Below are positions 21,466 to 33,510 of a DNA stretch of 64,000 nucleotides, one piece after another (within the stretch, counting starts at the first letter, position 1; every line of letters starts with the position of its first letter). Position numbers and translations under genes: made by a program. The stretch is from Sambucus nigra (taxonomy: Eukaryota > Streptophyta > Magnoliopsida > Dipsacales > Adoxaceae). The notes beneath the pieces are model-generated. The model saw nothing but the letters and a program-made list of their open reading frames with translations. It was not told the DNA's origin and did no database searches. Where the stretch lies: assembly GCA_949130495.1 (NCBI GenBank), contig OX422222.1, positions 279,362,109 through 279,426,108 of the forward strand, read 5' to 3'.

Positions 21466-24115
21466 TATAACGCCCCGACCCGGATTTAGATTACTGTTGG
21501 AATAACCCAAATCCGAATTGGGGTGTTAAAGTTGGGAGGGGGAAAAAGTTTACTTTATTATTTAAGAAAAATATTTATTTAATTGATTTATGGACATGAT
21601 ATTCATTTGTCAAATTTTAATTTGAAAAGATTAAACGTTTGATATGCCAAATAAATTCAACTTATGAATTTTTCCATGAAAAAACGTGTAATACCACACT
21701 TAATCTATCAAAATAAAGTTCACTGAGCAAGAAACCACAATAGTCCAAATCCCTTAATAAAGTTCCAAAAATATTAATTAAAGTGCTATAAATCTTAAAC
21801 ATATTATGAAACGGTCAACAGAGCATCTAACGTCGAGTCACACCCTCCACATCCTTACCAAGATCCTTTCCAGTGTCACCAACTGAAGTACCTATGGTGG
21901 GGAAAAGTAAGGGGGTGAGCAAATGCCCAGTAGGGTGGAAAATACTAAGCAATAATTTGATAATCAAAATACTATACATACACAATGTCTTTCAGTATTT
22001 TGTAAAATAATTTCCAATTCATTAAATGTTAATACAACTACATGCAATGCACTCGGGCTATATCCCCAACTCATACTTAAGTATTTTTCATGTCTCGTAC
22101 CATAGACTTAACTTATTAATCCAACTATGTTGTTAGTTAATAAGATCCATTTATTCAAATTCATTAATCCATTCATTTTCCCAATCATTCATGAATATTA
22201 CTTTTATTACTTTGGGATTTTGCCAACATCCACGATTTCACGCCCTTTCACTGTTGGTATCGAGCACACATATGTTAACCTGGCCAGGTTGTTTGGGGTC
22301 TTTCACCACCAGGAACGTCACGCCCTCATTAATTATTCTTTCCAACAACATCCGAATATCATTATCTTTTCATATATTCACATTCTTCCAAATATTCACA
22401 TTCTTACAATTATTCTCATTATCCCAAGTACTCGCATTAATCTTTCGTTGTTACTTCTTTACTCCATTATTTGTCTTACTTTTAAAATAGCCGAGGAGGC
22501 CAACTAATAATAACATCGTACTTTGAACACTAACATCCAATCATCACTTACCCTATTTATTCGTCAATGCATTAACACATTATTTGTACCTTCAAAATGA
22601 TTTTACTAGCATTTAAATTAAAGAAGCATTATCTTCTACTAGTTTTTCACATAATTACCACAATTGCCATTACGCCATTTTTACACCAAAAATGCATCCT
22701 TTAAATGGGTTTTCAAGGAAAAAACATATCTTTATAAGACCTTACTGTTTTTCTATAATATTTTACTCATTTAATCATAGACTTAATTATTAAAATTACC
22801 ATTTTAATTTAGGGTTCAAATATAAGGTTTTAAATGAGTTTTCCACACCATTTTAAGTCATTATCATAACTTTTTAACATCATCAAAATATGGGCTGAAA
22901 TTTATCATTCTATCAAAACATCAAGAGATCTATCTATTTCATTTCAAAACATATCATTTATCATGGCTAAAAAATTATTCAAGTATATTCATATGAAATG
23001 AGGATTTCTACCTAAGATATCCATACATATCCATCCTACACATTCATATTCAAGTGGTATATGATTATAACATTTTTGTTTAACAATTTTCATGTTTTAA
23101 TCATTCATTTATACAAGCATGATATTATGAAATTTAATCAACAAAGCTAGTCCATTTTAACACATAAAAGCATGGGTTTGCATAATAAAATTACAAGAAC
23201 TAGCAATTTTTTTTACAAGAAATCATCTTTCATCAACATGGGTATTTTAAGCTTTTGAAAATATAAATTTAGGAAGAGGAAAACAATACTTGATTTATGA
23301 AGAGGAGATAGCTTTGGAGAAGAAAACTTCAAGTCCTCCTAGAATGCTCCTAAACTCAACTCATATGCTCCCAAAATCAAGCTTTCAAGCCACACCAAGT
23401 TGCCCCACCCCTTGTGTGATGTTTTAATGGATTTTTGAGCTTCTTTAATGGAGTTTGAGGAGAGAGAATATGGTTAAAAGGGTGATCTACAAAATTTAGA
23501 AGTATTTTTGCCCTTGAGGATATAAGAGAGAGGAAGAAGATGGAGGAGTTTATATTTTTTTGGTTTACTAGGTTCATGAATCCCCCCCCCCCCCCCCCCC
23601 TAATTATATGAATTTTAAGCTTCCCTTTTCAATATTTTGACTCATTTAAGTCTCCTAGGCTTGAAAATATAAGTGAAACACATTTTTTTCCCAAATTGGA
23701 AAATACAAAAGCCAACCACCTAATAAATGAGCCAACCACACCACCTAAAATAATTTTTTTACTATAATTTCGACATTAATCCGTTTAAAACGTGGTCTAA
23801 ACCATTTGTTTAGGATGATGAAAAAGGTAAAGTTGTTCAAAATTAAATTTTACATTTGTCTACAAAGTTTCAGATTTTTCTGAGCACTTTCATTTTTTTG
23901 ACGAAAAAATGATTTATTTATTTATTTTTACATATATATATGTATATATATATATATCCAAATTGCGTAAAACTTTACCAAGGTGCTTAAATAAACCATA
24001 TAAACAAAAATAAATTCTCATGTGAGACATGGAAATGTAGATTCTTTTATTAATGGCACGTTGACATATAAATAGGTCGAAATACAAGTACGTAATAAAA
24101 AGTGCGGGTATTACA
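21466..24115 (-). repeat. LTR A of chromovirus array, 2650 bp
   Basis: Minus strand begins TGTAATACCCGCAC at 24115 and ends GGGGCGTTATA at 21466 (TTACA expected). It aligns along its length with LTR B. It keeps about 280 bases (22320-22590) absent from LTR B, and has a C20 run at 23581-23600. No gene inside; the reading frames in it are chance. Confidence 0.9.
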
Positions 24116-24127
24116 TTCTCCCCTCCG
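24116..24127 (-). other. Polypurine tract
   Basis: Minus strand CGGAGGGGAGAA directly before TGTAATACCC of LTR A; it would prime plus-strand synthesis. Confidence 0.75.
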
Positions 24128-24159
24128 TAGAAAATTTTGTCCCCGAAATAAATCCTAAG

Positions 24160-25420
24160 TCACTCAAACAACATTTGATATTTCTCCCGCATATCGTCTT
24201 CTCGCTCCCAAGTAGCGCCTTCAACACCCTGTGATTCCCAAAGGACTTTCACCAAAGGGATAACCTTGTTGCGCAGTACCCTATCCTCACGATCCAAAAT
24301 AGATAAAGGTCGCGTCAGAAACGTAGTATCTTCCTGCAACTCGATATTTTGCCATTTGATCACATCACTAGGATCGTGAAGATACTTCTTCAACATTGAA
24401 ACATGAAACACATTGTGAACATGAGTCAATTGAGGAGGCAATGTCAAACGGTAAGAGACTTCCCCCACCCGCTCCAAGATCTCAAAGGGGCCAATATATC
24501 AAGGGTCGATCTTGCCCTTCTGGCCAAACCTCTTGCTACCGATTTGTGCCCTAACTTTCACTAACACATGGTCACCTACTCGGATCTCTAGAGGTATACG
24601 ACGATTATCAGCATAATTCTTCTGCCTAATCTTGGCAGTAAAAAGTCTATGTCTAATCAATTCAACCTTCTCAGTCATCTCCCTAATCATATCGAAACTC
24701 GTGAGATGCTTCTCTCCAACCTTTGCCCAACATACCGGGGAACGACACGGTCTCCCATATAGTGCATCAAAGGGGTCCATCTCTATGCTTGACTGAAACT
24801 GTTATTGTAAGAGAATTATACAAGAGGCAAGTTCTCATCCCAACTACCCTGAAAGTCTAAAGCACACGCTCCAGTAAATCCTCTAAAATCTTAATAGTAC
24901 ACTCAGATTTCCCATCAGTCTCGTGGTGATAAGCCGTACTCAAATTCAGATTAGTACCCAATTCCTCCTAAACCTTACTCCAGAACTGAGAGACAAACCG
25001 AGAATCCATATTTGAAATAATAGTGAGTGGAACACCATGTAGTCGAATAATCTCCCAAATATAAAGTCTAGCCAATTTTGCTATGCTATATGTGACTCTA
25101 ATCGGTAGAAAATGTGCTGACTTAGTGAGATGATCTACTATAACCCAAGCCACACTGTGCCCTCGCTCCGACCGAGGAAAATTCGTAACAAAATCCATAG
25201 TGATATGCTCCCACTTCCACTCGGCAATTGGAAGTGGTTGCAATAATCCAAGTGGTTTCTTGTGTTCGGCCTTCACCTACTGGCATGTGTAACACCTTGC
25301 CACAAACAAAGCCACATCTCGTTTCATCCATGACCACCAAAAATATCTATAAAGGTCCCTATACATCTTAGTAGCTCTTGGATGTACACTGAATTGAGAA
25401 TGGTGAAATTCTGCCAGAAT
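24160..25420 (-). pseudogene. Integrase with chromodomain-like tail (internal 2)
   Basis: The core reads ITMDFVTNFPRSERGHSVAW (first Asp), IVDHLTKSAHFLPI and TIISNMDSRFVSQFW. The second catalytic Asp, normally in SDRD, is Asn here (SNMD). The zinc-binding part upstream has RCYTCQ with a stop. The C-terminal part has DPFDALYGRPCRSPVCW, DNRRIPLEIRVGDHVLVKV and NVFHVSMLKKYLHDPS. The end, LWESQGVEGATWEREDD, is the chromodomain-like tail of chromoviruses. Stops and frame changes occur near 24490, 24790-24960 and 25277. Confidence 0.88.
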
Positions 25421-25977
25421 CTCATCTTGAAGCTCCTCAATTGCTGGGACAATCAACCTACCCTTATGTCGAACATCGCCATCCTGATCAACTGTGAGAG
25501 TATCAAATTCCTAGCTGCGCTGAATGCGGTTTTGAAAAATCATGATCTCATCATCACATAATTGAGTATCCAAGACCTTGTGATGAACGACTATCCTAAC
25601 CATCAGACCCCATAAATAGGACCTATTGTTATTTCGTTGAATATGCAAGTCACAACGCTGAAGTTCGGTATACATCTTTTCACGATAGCATTTCATCGCT
25701 TCTAAGGCAGGATCAGACTTCCTGCTAAGAGCATCAGTCACAACATTAGCCTTTCCCAAATGGTAATCCAATGTAAAGTCATAGTCTTTAAGAAGCTCGA
25801 TCCAACTTCGTTGTCGAAGGTTAAGATCTCATGAGTGAAGATGTACCGAAGACTCTTATGATCCGTGAATACCTCATACCGCTCACCATATAGGTAATAC
25901 CGCCAATTCTTTAAAGCAAACACCACTGCGGCTAACTCAAGATAGTGAGTGGGGTAGTTCCTCTCATGCGTCTTAAG
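25421..25977 (-). pseudogene. RNase H of chromovirus internal 2
   Basis: It is read as [20 protein letters not shown] with [10 protein letters not shown], then after a frameshift near 25800 as [20 protein letters not shown], the conserved end of the Ty3/gypsy RNase H. A stop lies at 25500. Between it and RT is the usual [16 protein letters not shown] segment. Confidence 0.85.
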
Positions 25978-27206
25978 TTATCGAGATGCATAAGCGACCA
26001 CCCGACCCGCTTGCGTAAGAATTGCACCAAGACCAAATCTGGAGGCATCACAGTACACTGTATACCCTTTTCCATGCTCGGGAAGAATAAGAATAGGTGC
26101 TGAGGTAAGCCTAAACTTTAACTCTTGGAAGGAAACTTCATACTCATCTGACGACACAAAATGAACATTTTTTTGCGTCAATCGAGTAAGGGGCGATGAA
26201 ACTCGAGAGAAATCCTGAACGAATTTCCTGTAGTATCCAGCCAATCCAAGAAAACTCCGAATCTCTGTGACTGTCTTAGGTCTTGCCCATCCAAGGACGG
26301 CTTCAACCTTGGATGAATCAACGGAAATGCCCGCACCGGACACTACATAGCCAAGAAATTTGACTTCAGCCACCCAGAATTCACATTTGCTAAACTTTGC
26401 ATATAATCGATTCTCCCTGAGTACCTGAAGTGTAGTACGTAAATGCTCATCATGATCAACATTAGAAGCTGAATATATAAGAATATCATCAACGAAGACC
26501 ACAACAAATCGATCCAAGTATGGTCGGTAAATATGATTCATGAGGTCCATGAATGCAGCAGGGGAATATGTCAAGCCGAAAGGCATGACCAAAAACTCCT
26601 AATGTCCGTACCTTATTCTAAAAGTTGTCTTAGGGTTATCTTCCTCCCTTAGTCGCAATTGGTGATACCCAGATCAGAGATCAATCTTGGAGAACATGCT
26701 CACTCCCCGTAGCTGATCAAATAAATCATCGATTGTAGGCATAAGATATTTGTTATTCACCGTCACCCTATTCTATTTCCGATAATCAATGCAGTATCTG
26801 AGAGTGTTGTCCTTTTTTTTTGCAAAAAGGATCGGTGCTCCCAAAGGGGACACACTAGGGCATATAAAACCCTTACTTGTGAGATCATCCAACTGAAGTT
26901 TTAATTCTTGAAACTCCATTAGGGCCATCCGATGAGGAGGGATGAAAATAGGTGAAACACGCTGATGAATATCAATAGCAAAATCAATCTCGACTCGGGA
27001 GTAATCCGGGAAGTTCTTCAGGAAATACATCGGGAAAATTCCACACAATAGGATAATATGTAATCACACGTATAGGCTCTTCTTGAACCATAATAATGCT
27101 TAACCATCCAAAGAAATGTTTCTGATCTTGGGTAAAAGAGAATTTACAAGGATAATTTACGCTCTGCTCACTGCCAAAGCGATAGCGAGACCCATCTAGG
27201 AGAGAT
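25978..27206 (-). pseudogene. pol: Reverse transcriptase of chromovirus internal 2, split by CACTA
   Basis: In one frame from 27048: [60 protein letters not shown] and [14 protein letters not shown] (catalytic VDD intact). CKFEFW-type and [17 protein letters not shown] motifs follow. Three in-frame stops replace conserved residues (after DYRK, IDL and YGH). Upstream the domain ends at the CACTA insertion at 27206 and resumes at 43874. Family length is normal for RT. Confidence 0.9.
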
Positions 27207-27780
27207 CACAACAAGAAAAATGATTTTTAGTGGCATAATTTTTTGCACCTAATTATAAAAAATTCACCACCAAATCTTTTAGTGGAAAAAAAAAATCGTC
27301 ATGTTATTGCCACTAAAGGTGTGCCGCGGATTGTTTTCGTGGCAATTTATTAAAATCGCCACTAAAAGTTGATTTTTTAGTGACAAAATCATTTCGCCAC
27401 CAAAATATCTCTTTAGGTGGCAATTTTTTTTTGCATGTAATAAAGATCAAATTGCCACTAATAGTTGATAGTTTGCCACCAAAAGTCTATTTTTTGTAGC
27501 AAAATAAAAATTCACCACCAAAAGGAACCTTTCGTGGCAAAACAAATCACCACAATTGAACTTAAATTTGTATGGAACGATTTTTTAAATATTAAATTGC
27601 CACCCATAGTTGATAGTTTGCCACCAAAAGGCTATTTTTTTATAGCAAACCAAAGAATCGCCACCGAAAGGGCTATTTCGTGGCAAAAAAATAGCCACAT
27701 TTGATCTTAAATTTGTATGGAATAGCTTTCTTAGCAATTTAAATTCGTCACTAAATGACATTTTATATTACAAAAAAATC
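27207..27780. repeat. Left CACTA end: terminal and subterminal repeats
   Basis: After the 16-base terminal repeat there are about a dozen variants of GCCACTAAAAG, GCCACCAAAAG and their complements up to about 27760. Such arrays bind the small transposase subunit in En/Spm. Two longer blocks, at 27470-27550 and 27600-27680, are near-duplicates of each other. Confidence 0.85.
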
Positions 27781-28075
27781 TTCATAAATTGATGCAATAT
27801 TTTTCACAATACGTATACACGTTGCTTTGGTAACAACTTATTTTCGCGGCAAATTTTTATTATTTGTCATCTAATTTCATATAATACTCAAAATAACTCA
27901 TATACACAATTCTAATAAAGTCATGGACATTTATATAGCTCATAAAGATAGCAATCTTTGAAAAACAAATCGTTGTCTCAAAAGTTCCTACGCTAAATAC
28001 TATTTCAAATAATTTATTTATAAGAAATGTGCTAACCTTCAAAAAATAAATAAAATAGGTCTAATCCATCATCCT
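27781..28075. other. AT-rich stretch next to the left CACTA end
   Basis: No gene seen. It lies between the subterminal repeats and the remnant of the second transposase gene. Confidence 0.4.
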
Positions 28076-28760
28076 TCTTTATTGTTACTCTCCTCTACAA
28101 TAGCTTCCATTGAATCTGCAAAAAAAAACACAAAGAATTTGTTTAGAATTATCACTTTGAAAAACAATGACAGTAAATTTTGGAAGATTAATCAAAGTAC
28201 ATTTACAAATTTCACTTACAAGTCTTGCAAAATAATAATAAAAATATGATAAATCACATTCATTAACATCAAATTCGTTTCCCAATTATACCCCCACCCA
28301 CCCATAAAAAAAAACAAAAAAATTATTCTCTACGTATTAGGATTATTATTAATGGATAACAAGAGAAAGCAAAAATTGTGCATGTAAAATATAAAAGAAG
28401 TTTAGGGTTATGTGCTTACCATGAAGAGTTATATTGTTGTGTTACGAGGTTACTTAATGCCTCAATTTTTTCAGTAATCTCATCCATACGTCCTTTTATT
28501 ATCACGTTCTCCCTTCCTGCTTTATTAGATTATCTCCTTGCTTCATTTGCTTCCCTCCTTGCCTCGTCAGCGTCCTTTCTTGCCTCAGCAACTTGTCTAT
28601 CTCTCTCAATGTCTTTATCCTTTTTCATAGCAGCAACTGCAGATGATGTGGGTTTAAAAACAAACCCACGGCCACATACATATCCCAAGTGATGTCCTAG
28701 AATTTCTTGAATAATGTTAAATGTTCGATAATTGAATGTGATAGGCTTAATTGAAATCCA
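28076..28760 (-). pseudogene. Transposase_24 (Ptta/TNP1-like) remnant
   Basis: Minus-strand reading gives EILGHHLGYVCGRGFVFKP, then a charged coiled-coil segment KKDKDIERDRQVAEARKDA and, after a TAA stop, GRMDEITEKIEALSN. The LG-x(3)-GYVxGxGFxxKP motif followed by a coiled coil is the C-terminal signature of plant En/Spm Transposase_24 proteins, the second protein encoded by CACTA elements. A short last exon SMEAIVEESNNKEG may end at 28078. The rest of the gene is not recognisable upstream. Confidence 0.6.
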
Positions 28761-30564
28761 ATAGCATTATACATAATGACCTTTTAATGATTATGCAGTA
28801 TGCAAATATTGAAGTGTAGATTACCAAACATAAACATGTTTATATATAAATATCTCAACGCATATGTGAGCATGAGAGATCTAAACTTGAACTCATATGA
28901 TGCAGAAAACAGTTATTAATACACAATTTACATAATTAAGTAAAAAACAACAACAAAGTAAGACAATTTTCCCAGGTTATAAACTGTTAATATTGTAACT
29001 AAAGCATATGATTTTTACTTTAGTATAGATTATGTGAAGAAACAAATATTTGTTTGGTTATGTAATTTCATAGAATGTAATTTGCATTCATCTTCAATTC
29101 ATCTATTTCTTATATGTAAATCCTAAAACAGTTTACGGGCCTAGCTCAATGAAAATGCAAGTCCTTCGGTTCCAGGTTTATGTGCTGGTGAACTAGAAAC
29201 AAATCATAAAAAATGAAGCCTTCTTCCCAGTTTGAACTAAATGAAAGTAGTTCAAACCTGAGACCATCTGTGTGAATAAGAAATTGTTTAGCAGGAAACA
29301 CTAAATTACTAATAGAATGCATCCAATACGAATATCAAACGGACTACGATGTTATAATATTAAGTTACGCATTGGTTTGACCTTCTATTTGGGTATGTTC
29401 TGAATGCTAGAGGACATTTCATTCCCTACTCTTCCCATACAGTGTTGCATTTATTTCCCTCCCCTATTATTTATTTCTCTACTTTTATTTTTAATTTTGT
29501 TAGGATTTTCTTTCAAGTCATATATTTATTTCTTCCTTCTCAATGTTGAACTTATAATTTAATTTTTAATTTGTACACTTATTTTTAATGTCATTGAAAT
29601 CCTTATTTTTAATAGCTATTATAGGATCTGCATTACAAAGGTTAAAAAGGTGTGCAATATTGTTTAATTAGTAATATAAATTAACTAAATGTTGAGAATT
29701 GTGATAATTAAAGCAAGTTATTGTTGACGTTTTTTATCTCGTAAACAGTTAAGTCCATGTAATCATCTAATTGAGTATATAATTGAATGGATAAAGTTAA
29801 ATATCGTAAGTTACATTTTTTTCAACTATAGCTAAGTCACTCCTAAAGCTTCTTCAAAACTGAATGCATCCCATAAATGATCCAACTGTTATGTACGACC
29901 ATTGAGACATTACATATTTCCTCATATAGCGTCCCATAAATGATCAATCAGGTTTGGTTGGTTACAAGTTAATCGAGGCATAGAGAGAATAACATATCCG
30001 CATATGGCCTCAAACAATGCTAATATATATACATTTAAGAGAGTGAATGTTGCAAGCTTAGTGAAAATGTTAATGTAAGAAAGTAAATAAAATGAGATAT
30101 TGAATTAAATCACACTCTTAATCACAATTGGACCATAGTGAATGATTACATCAAATACATCCATATTCCTAGCTTTCCATAGTTACCAACATATTATGGA
30201 AGGGATAATCCAATTGATAAGACACTTGAATGTGTGTGACATTACACGAATAAGATAGAAAATTGTGAATCTTAGATGATAGAAATAAAAATTAGCAGAG
30301 ATTCCAAACTCACTACTAAAGTAATGCCAGATAAAAGTTGTAAAAGAACAAATTGAGAAAATATACTGCACAGCTTCCAAAGCATCATTTACTTACATGG
30401 CAATATATTGATTGAGAATTCTATTTTAAGAAACTTTCATGTGGCAATAAGGTGAATTGGTCAAAACTGGTATTTTTCTAATTTCTATAGTTTGATAAGC
30501 CCTTGTAACACCCTCAAACCTCCAAAAATTCATTAAATCGAATACAAAGCATCTTCAACAACTT
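28761..30564. other. CACTA interior without recognisable gene
   Basis: AT-rich. Two near-identical words 'gatcatttatggga' (minus strand, near 29870-29960) and weak RNA-polymerase-III-like boxes at 29141 and 29248 are all I see. The upstream exons of the Transposase_24 gene may lie here unrecognised. Confidence 0.35.
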
Positions 30565-30762
30565 ATTATGGGTAACATCTAAAGAATATGGGAAGAAACA
30601 CCACCAGGTAAAGTGGGAAAATCTGTGTTATCTAGTTAAAGAGGGGGGTTTAGGCTTTCTATCCTTAAATGACACTTGTAAAACTTTTGGTATGAAGAAG
30701 TGGTGGAACTTAAATATAATAACAGCCTATGGTTTGGATTCTTTTTGAATAAATACAATAAC
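30565..30762 (+). pseudogene. LINE (L1-type non-LTR retrotransposon) fragment
   Basis: An open stretch reads HHQVKWENLCYLVKEGGLGF and SLNDTCKTFGMKKWWNL, then a stop. The pattern W-x(2)-LC-x(3)-EGGLGF-x-SL-x(7)-MKxWWN is the conserved post-RT region of plant L1-type LINEs. Only about 55 residues remain; ends are undefined. It lies on the opposite strand to the transposase. Confidence 0.6.
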
Positions 30763-31032
30763 CTTTAATCTAAAAATGGTTCTAGGTACTTAGAGAAGAC
30801 TTACTCAAGTTAGAAATGTTACCGATGAATCCATAATTGATATAAATGGCAGGAACTACTGGACTATTTCCACTAGGGTTATAAATTTTTGTAATATACA
30901 AGAAGTATAGGGTTGTGTTGTATGCAACAGATAGGAGTATTTGGTGAAAACTGAAAGAAGCTAACATTTCAAAGAATATATTGGAAACCTGTACAAACAA
31001 TAAAGGCTTATCAATCGTATCATAAGTTTGAG

Positions 31033-31236
31033 TCGGCTGACAGTTATTAGGCAAAGATATTAAGCTGACAGTTATTAGGAAAAAATATTGGGCTGATAGT
31101 TATAAGATTGAGTAAGCTTACAGTTATTAGGCAAAGATATTTGGCCGACGATTATTTGCCAAAGATATTTGGCCGACGATTATTTGGCAAAGATATTAGG
31201 CTGACAGTTATAAGCTTGAGTAGTTTGACAGTTATT
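31033..31236. repeat. Minisatellite, about 27-39-bp units
   Basis: About seven or eight units of GGCTGACAGTTATTAGGCAA followed by AGATATT, some with an extra 'gcttgagta' piece. A pair of longer near-duplicates lies just after it (31338-31411 and 31500-31581, sharing 'agaatccccaaatcaagg'). Confidence 0.8.
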
Positions 31237-31737
31237 AGACAACGACTCTGCCTGTTGTATTGTGCCTAATCACGTATGCCAATCTATTGCCCCATATACT
31301 GATAAAGAAGGCTTTAATTTTGCAATGACACAAGGCAACTTCTCTCATACTTTTGGTACGACATAAGGTAGCACCTCTCATGCTCTTATCTATAGAATCC
31401 CCAAATCAAGGTAAGGGACTGAACACTTAATAGAATAGAGATATTCAGCACTACCAGAAAGTCAAAAGAAGAACAAACAAAATTTTAGAGCATCCCAATG
31501 TATAAATTAATCACTTTTGGTCTGACACATGGTAGCTGCTCTCATACTTGTAGCAATAGAATCCCCAAATCAAGGTAAAGGACCCTTGAAAACAATCTCC
31601 AGCCACATTAAACAAAAATCAAAAGCAAGATTAGCAAATAATTGATCATTCTTGAGTACTCATTCGATATTATCCAATGTTAAAAGTATCTTTAACAAGT
31701 GATCATTCTTTGATGTATATTTTCCGTATTACTCAAC

Positions 31738-32158
31738 TCACACATTAACGGAGTCAAGATCTGGGGCAATTATGATAACTTTGTATACCAATGCTTCAGT
31801 TAGAATTGTATTAGATCTCTTTATAGCAAGTCCAGAAATATAACAAATAAACATGTGGTCATCCATTGGGTCCCGAACAAAATCCAAGCGTCCTATAAGT
31901 AGATCATCAAGTACAGGGCAACTACAAAGGAGCTTACCCTTCATATCAATAAGAGGATTACAAATATAAACATGGAGGACTTTTAAACTGGGGAGATATA
32001 AAGAGGCAGGAATGTTGAAGACATCTATAAAATTAGTACTAAATGTTAAATTTTTAAGTGTTAAAACGTTTAAACTGGAGTTTGCTACAATATTGACTTT
32101 CTTTACTTTGGCGAACTTAACAACGAAGAAAAAGAGACGCTTGGGCCGACTGTTTCCG
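31738..32158 (-). pseudogene. Captured F-box/LRR (FBD-type) gene fragment
   Basis: An uninterrupted minus-strand stretch of about 140 codons reads SSLNVLTLKNLTFS, FNIPASLYLPSLKVLHVYIC, KLLCSCPVLDDLLIGRLDF and GLAIKRSNTILTEALVY, ending at TGA (31738-31740). The 'LPSLKxLHL...LLSxCPVLEDLxIxR' pattern is the leucine-rich repeat of plant F-box/LRR/FBD proteins. The N-terminal F-box and the FBD are not visible, so only the LRR part was taken. It is on the transposase strand and free of stops. Confidence 0.7.
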
Positions 32159-32659
32159 CCCTGAAGAAAAGATTAGGAATTCCTTCTCTTTCAAAGATCG
32201 CCAGTCATGAAACAATATATTATGTCCCTCCAGACTGTAGCTTCAAAACTTCATTCGTGAATTACGCTCTACCTTTTTTTGAGCACTACATCTATCATGT
32301 CTATCATGATAAATACTTTAAACTCAAGAAGTCTTGATTCGAGACCCTTTTTTCGGTTATAACCCATAATAGCCTGAGTAAAATTTGTAGTAAGTTTTAA
32401 ATTGGGAATTGATGGAGTATGTTTATGAACCTAACCACCCTTTTATCAAGGAGGACCAAAAACACTTACTAAGATAATGATGAAGGATAATAAATACTAG
32501 TTTGGGTGTCCTCCCTTCTATGTCAGAAGCATGCATAAGAAGAACAATTCAAGTTCTTCTACACTTAATAAGAAAGAATGCAATCACATTATCCTACGTT
32601 CTTCTACAAAATCAGAGTGGATAATGAAAATTGCATGACTAAAATTTTACCCGTCGCTA
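32159..32659. other. CACTA interior, no gene recognised
   Basis: AT-rich, no family recognised. It may hold more of the F-box gene in diverged form. Confidence 0.3.
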
Positions 32660-32760
32660 AAAAAAATTATATGTTAGACGATGTTAGATTATGAATGTTT
32701 TGAAGATATTGTAATAATTGACACTACTTATCCCACATATTGGAGTTTTTTTGTTTCTAG
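32660..32760 (+). pseudogene. Possible FAR1/MULE transposase fragment
   Basis: The peptide MLDYECFEDIVIIDTTYPT resembles the start of the MULE-type catalytic domain in FAR1-related proteins (pattern YxxFGDVVxFDTTYxTN). Only about 20 residues match, so it is a weak call. Plus strand, opposite to the transposase. Confidence 0.35.
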
Positions 32761-33109
32761 TTGTGCGGGTGTACCAAGTAGATTTGACGCTTGGTGCACC
32801 ACGTATTTTCTCTTTATGATCGGAACTAACGAAATCCAAGACTTGAGAGAAGTTAATTCAATAGTATTAATCATTTAAATAATTATGAATCACCTCAAAA
32901 CTAGCGAACCTAAAAGAACTATGAAACAATAAGGTGACTTTGTTTTTAGGGGAATAATTAGAATATAGTATGTTCAACCAAGCAAAACTAAAAAGTTATA
33001 AATAACATGACATGTACATGTATGTCGCACACTAACTAGTTGACTGAAAAGTTCAATAGTCTGAATGACACATGAAGATGAAGCTAGAAATCACCTGTGA
33101 TTAATTGGC

Positions 33110-33510
33110 AGGATTTATCCTAACCAAATTCCATCCAACATATTATTTTGAAACGTCATAATAGCATCGCAACTGAGTGTCTTGGCCTCAAAGGTAATAT
33201 AGTATATTATCCCATTATCAACCTGAGAAGTTTCCTTGAGGACTCGCACAAATGAATGGTCTCCTTTTTATAAGAAATTGATTTATCCAAATATAAATAG
33301 GGATAAAAAAATTGTATATAATTATGCATGTATTGTAATGTTGGAAAAAGATAAAAAAAAAACATACTTTACGTTATTCTTCTGGTTATAATCAATAATT
33401 ATTAGATTAGCCAAGATGTGCAGTTTGGCAAAGGCTTTTGAATCCTGTCGCCGGATCGATACAATCTTATGGAGCATAAGTGCTTTGGGGAAAGGACCAA
33501 CGTAGAACCC
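33110..33510 (-). pseudogene. Captured UPF0725/cystatin-related gene fragment, two exons
   Basis: Exon one (33510-33368) reads GFYVGPFPKALMLHKIV then KAFAKLHILANLIIIDYNQK, starts after a TTTTTAG acceptor and ends at a GTATGT donor. The next segment (33263-33112) reads DHSFVRVLKETSQVDNG, IIYYITFEAKTL and TFQNNMLDGIWLG, then a stop. The order 'A-L-xxYN ... FVxVxK ... YYITFEA ... TFQ' is that of the plant UPF0725 and cystatin-related family. The exon frames do not join cleanly, so an indel is present. An intron-containing fragment means capture at DNA level. Confidence 0.55.

Noticed and set aside
22127..22507. Overlapping plus-strand frames of 126 and 99 codons
   Set aside because: Inside LTR A; the matching part of LTR B does not keep the frames.
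27465..27704. 79-codon frame near the left CACTA end
   Set aside because: Made of subterminal repeats with the word GCCACCAAAAG; not a gene.
29141..29263. Possible tRNA-derived SINE with A-box and B-box-like words
   Set aside because: The boxes are about 100 bases apart, too far for a pol III promoter, and no tail or target duplication is seen.
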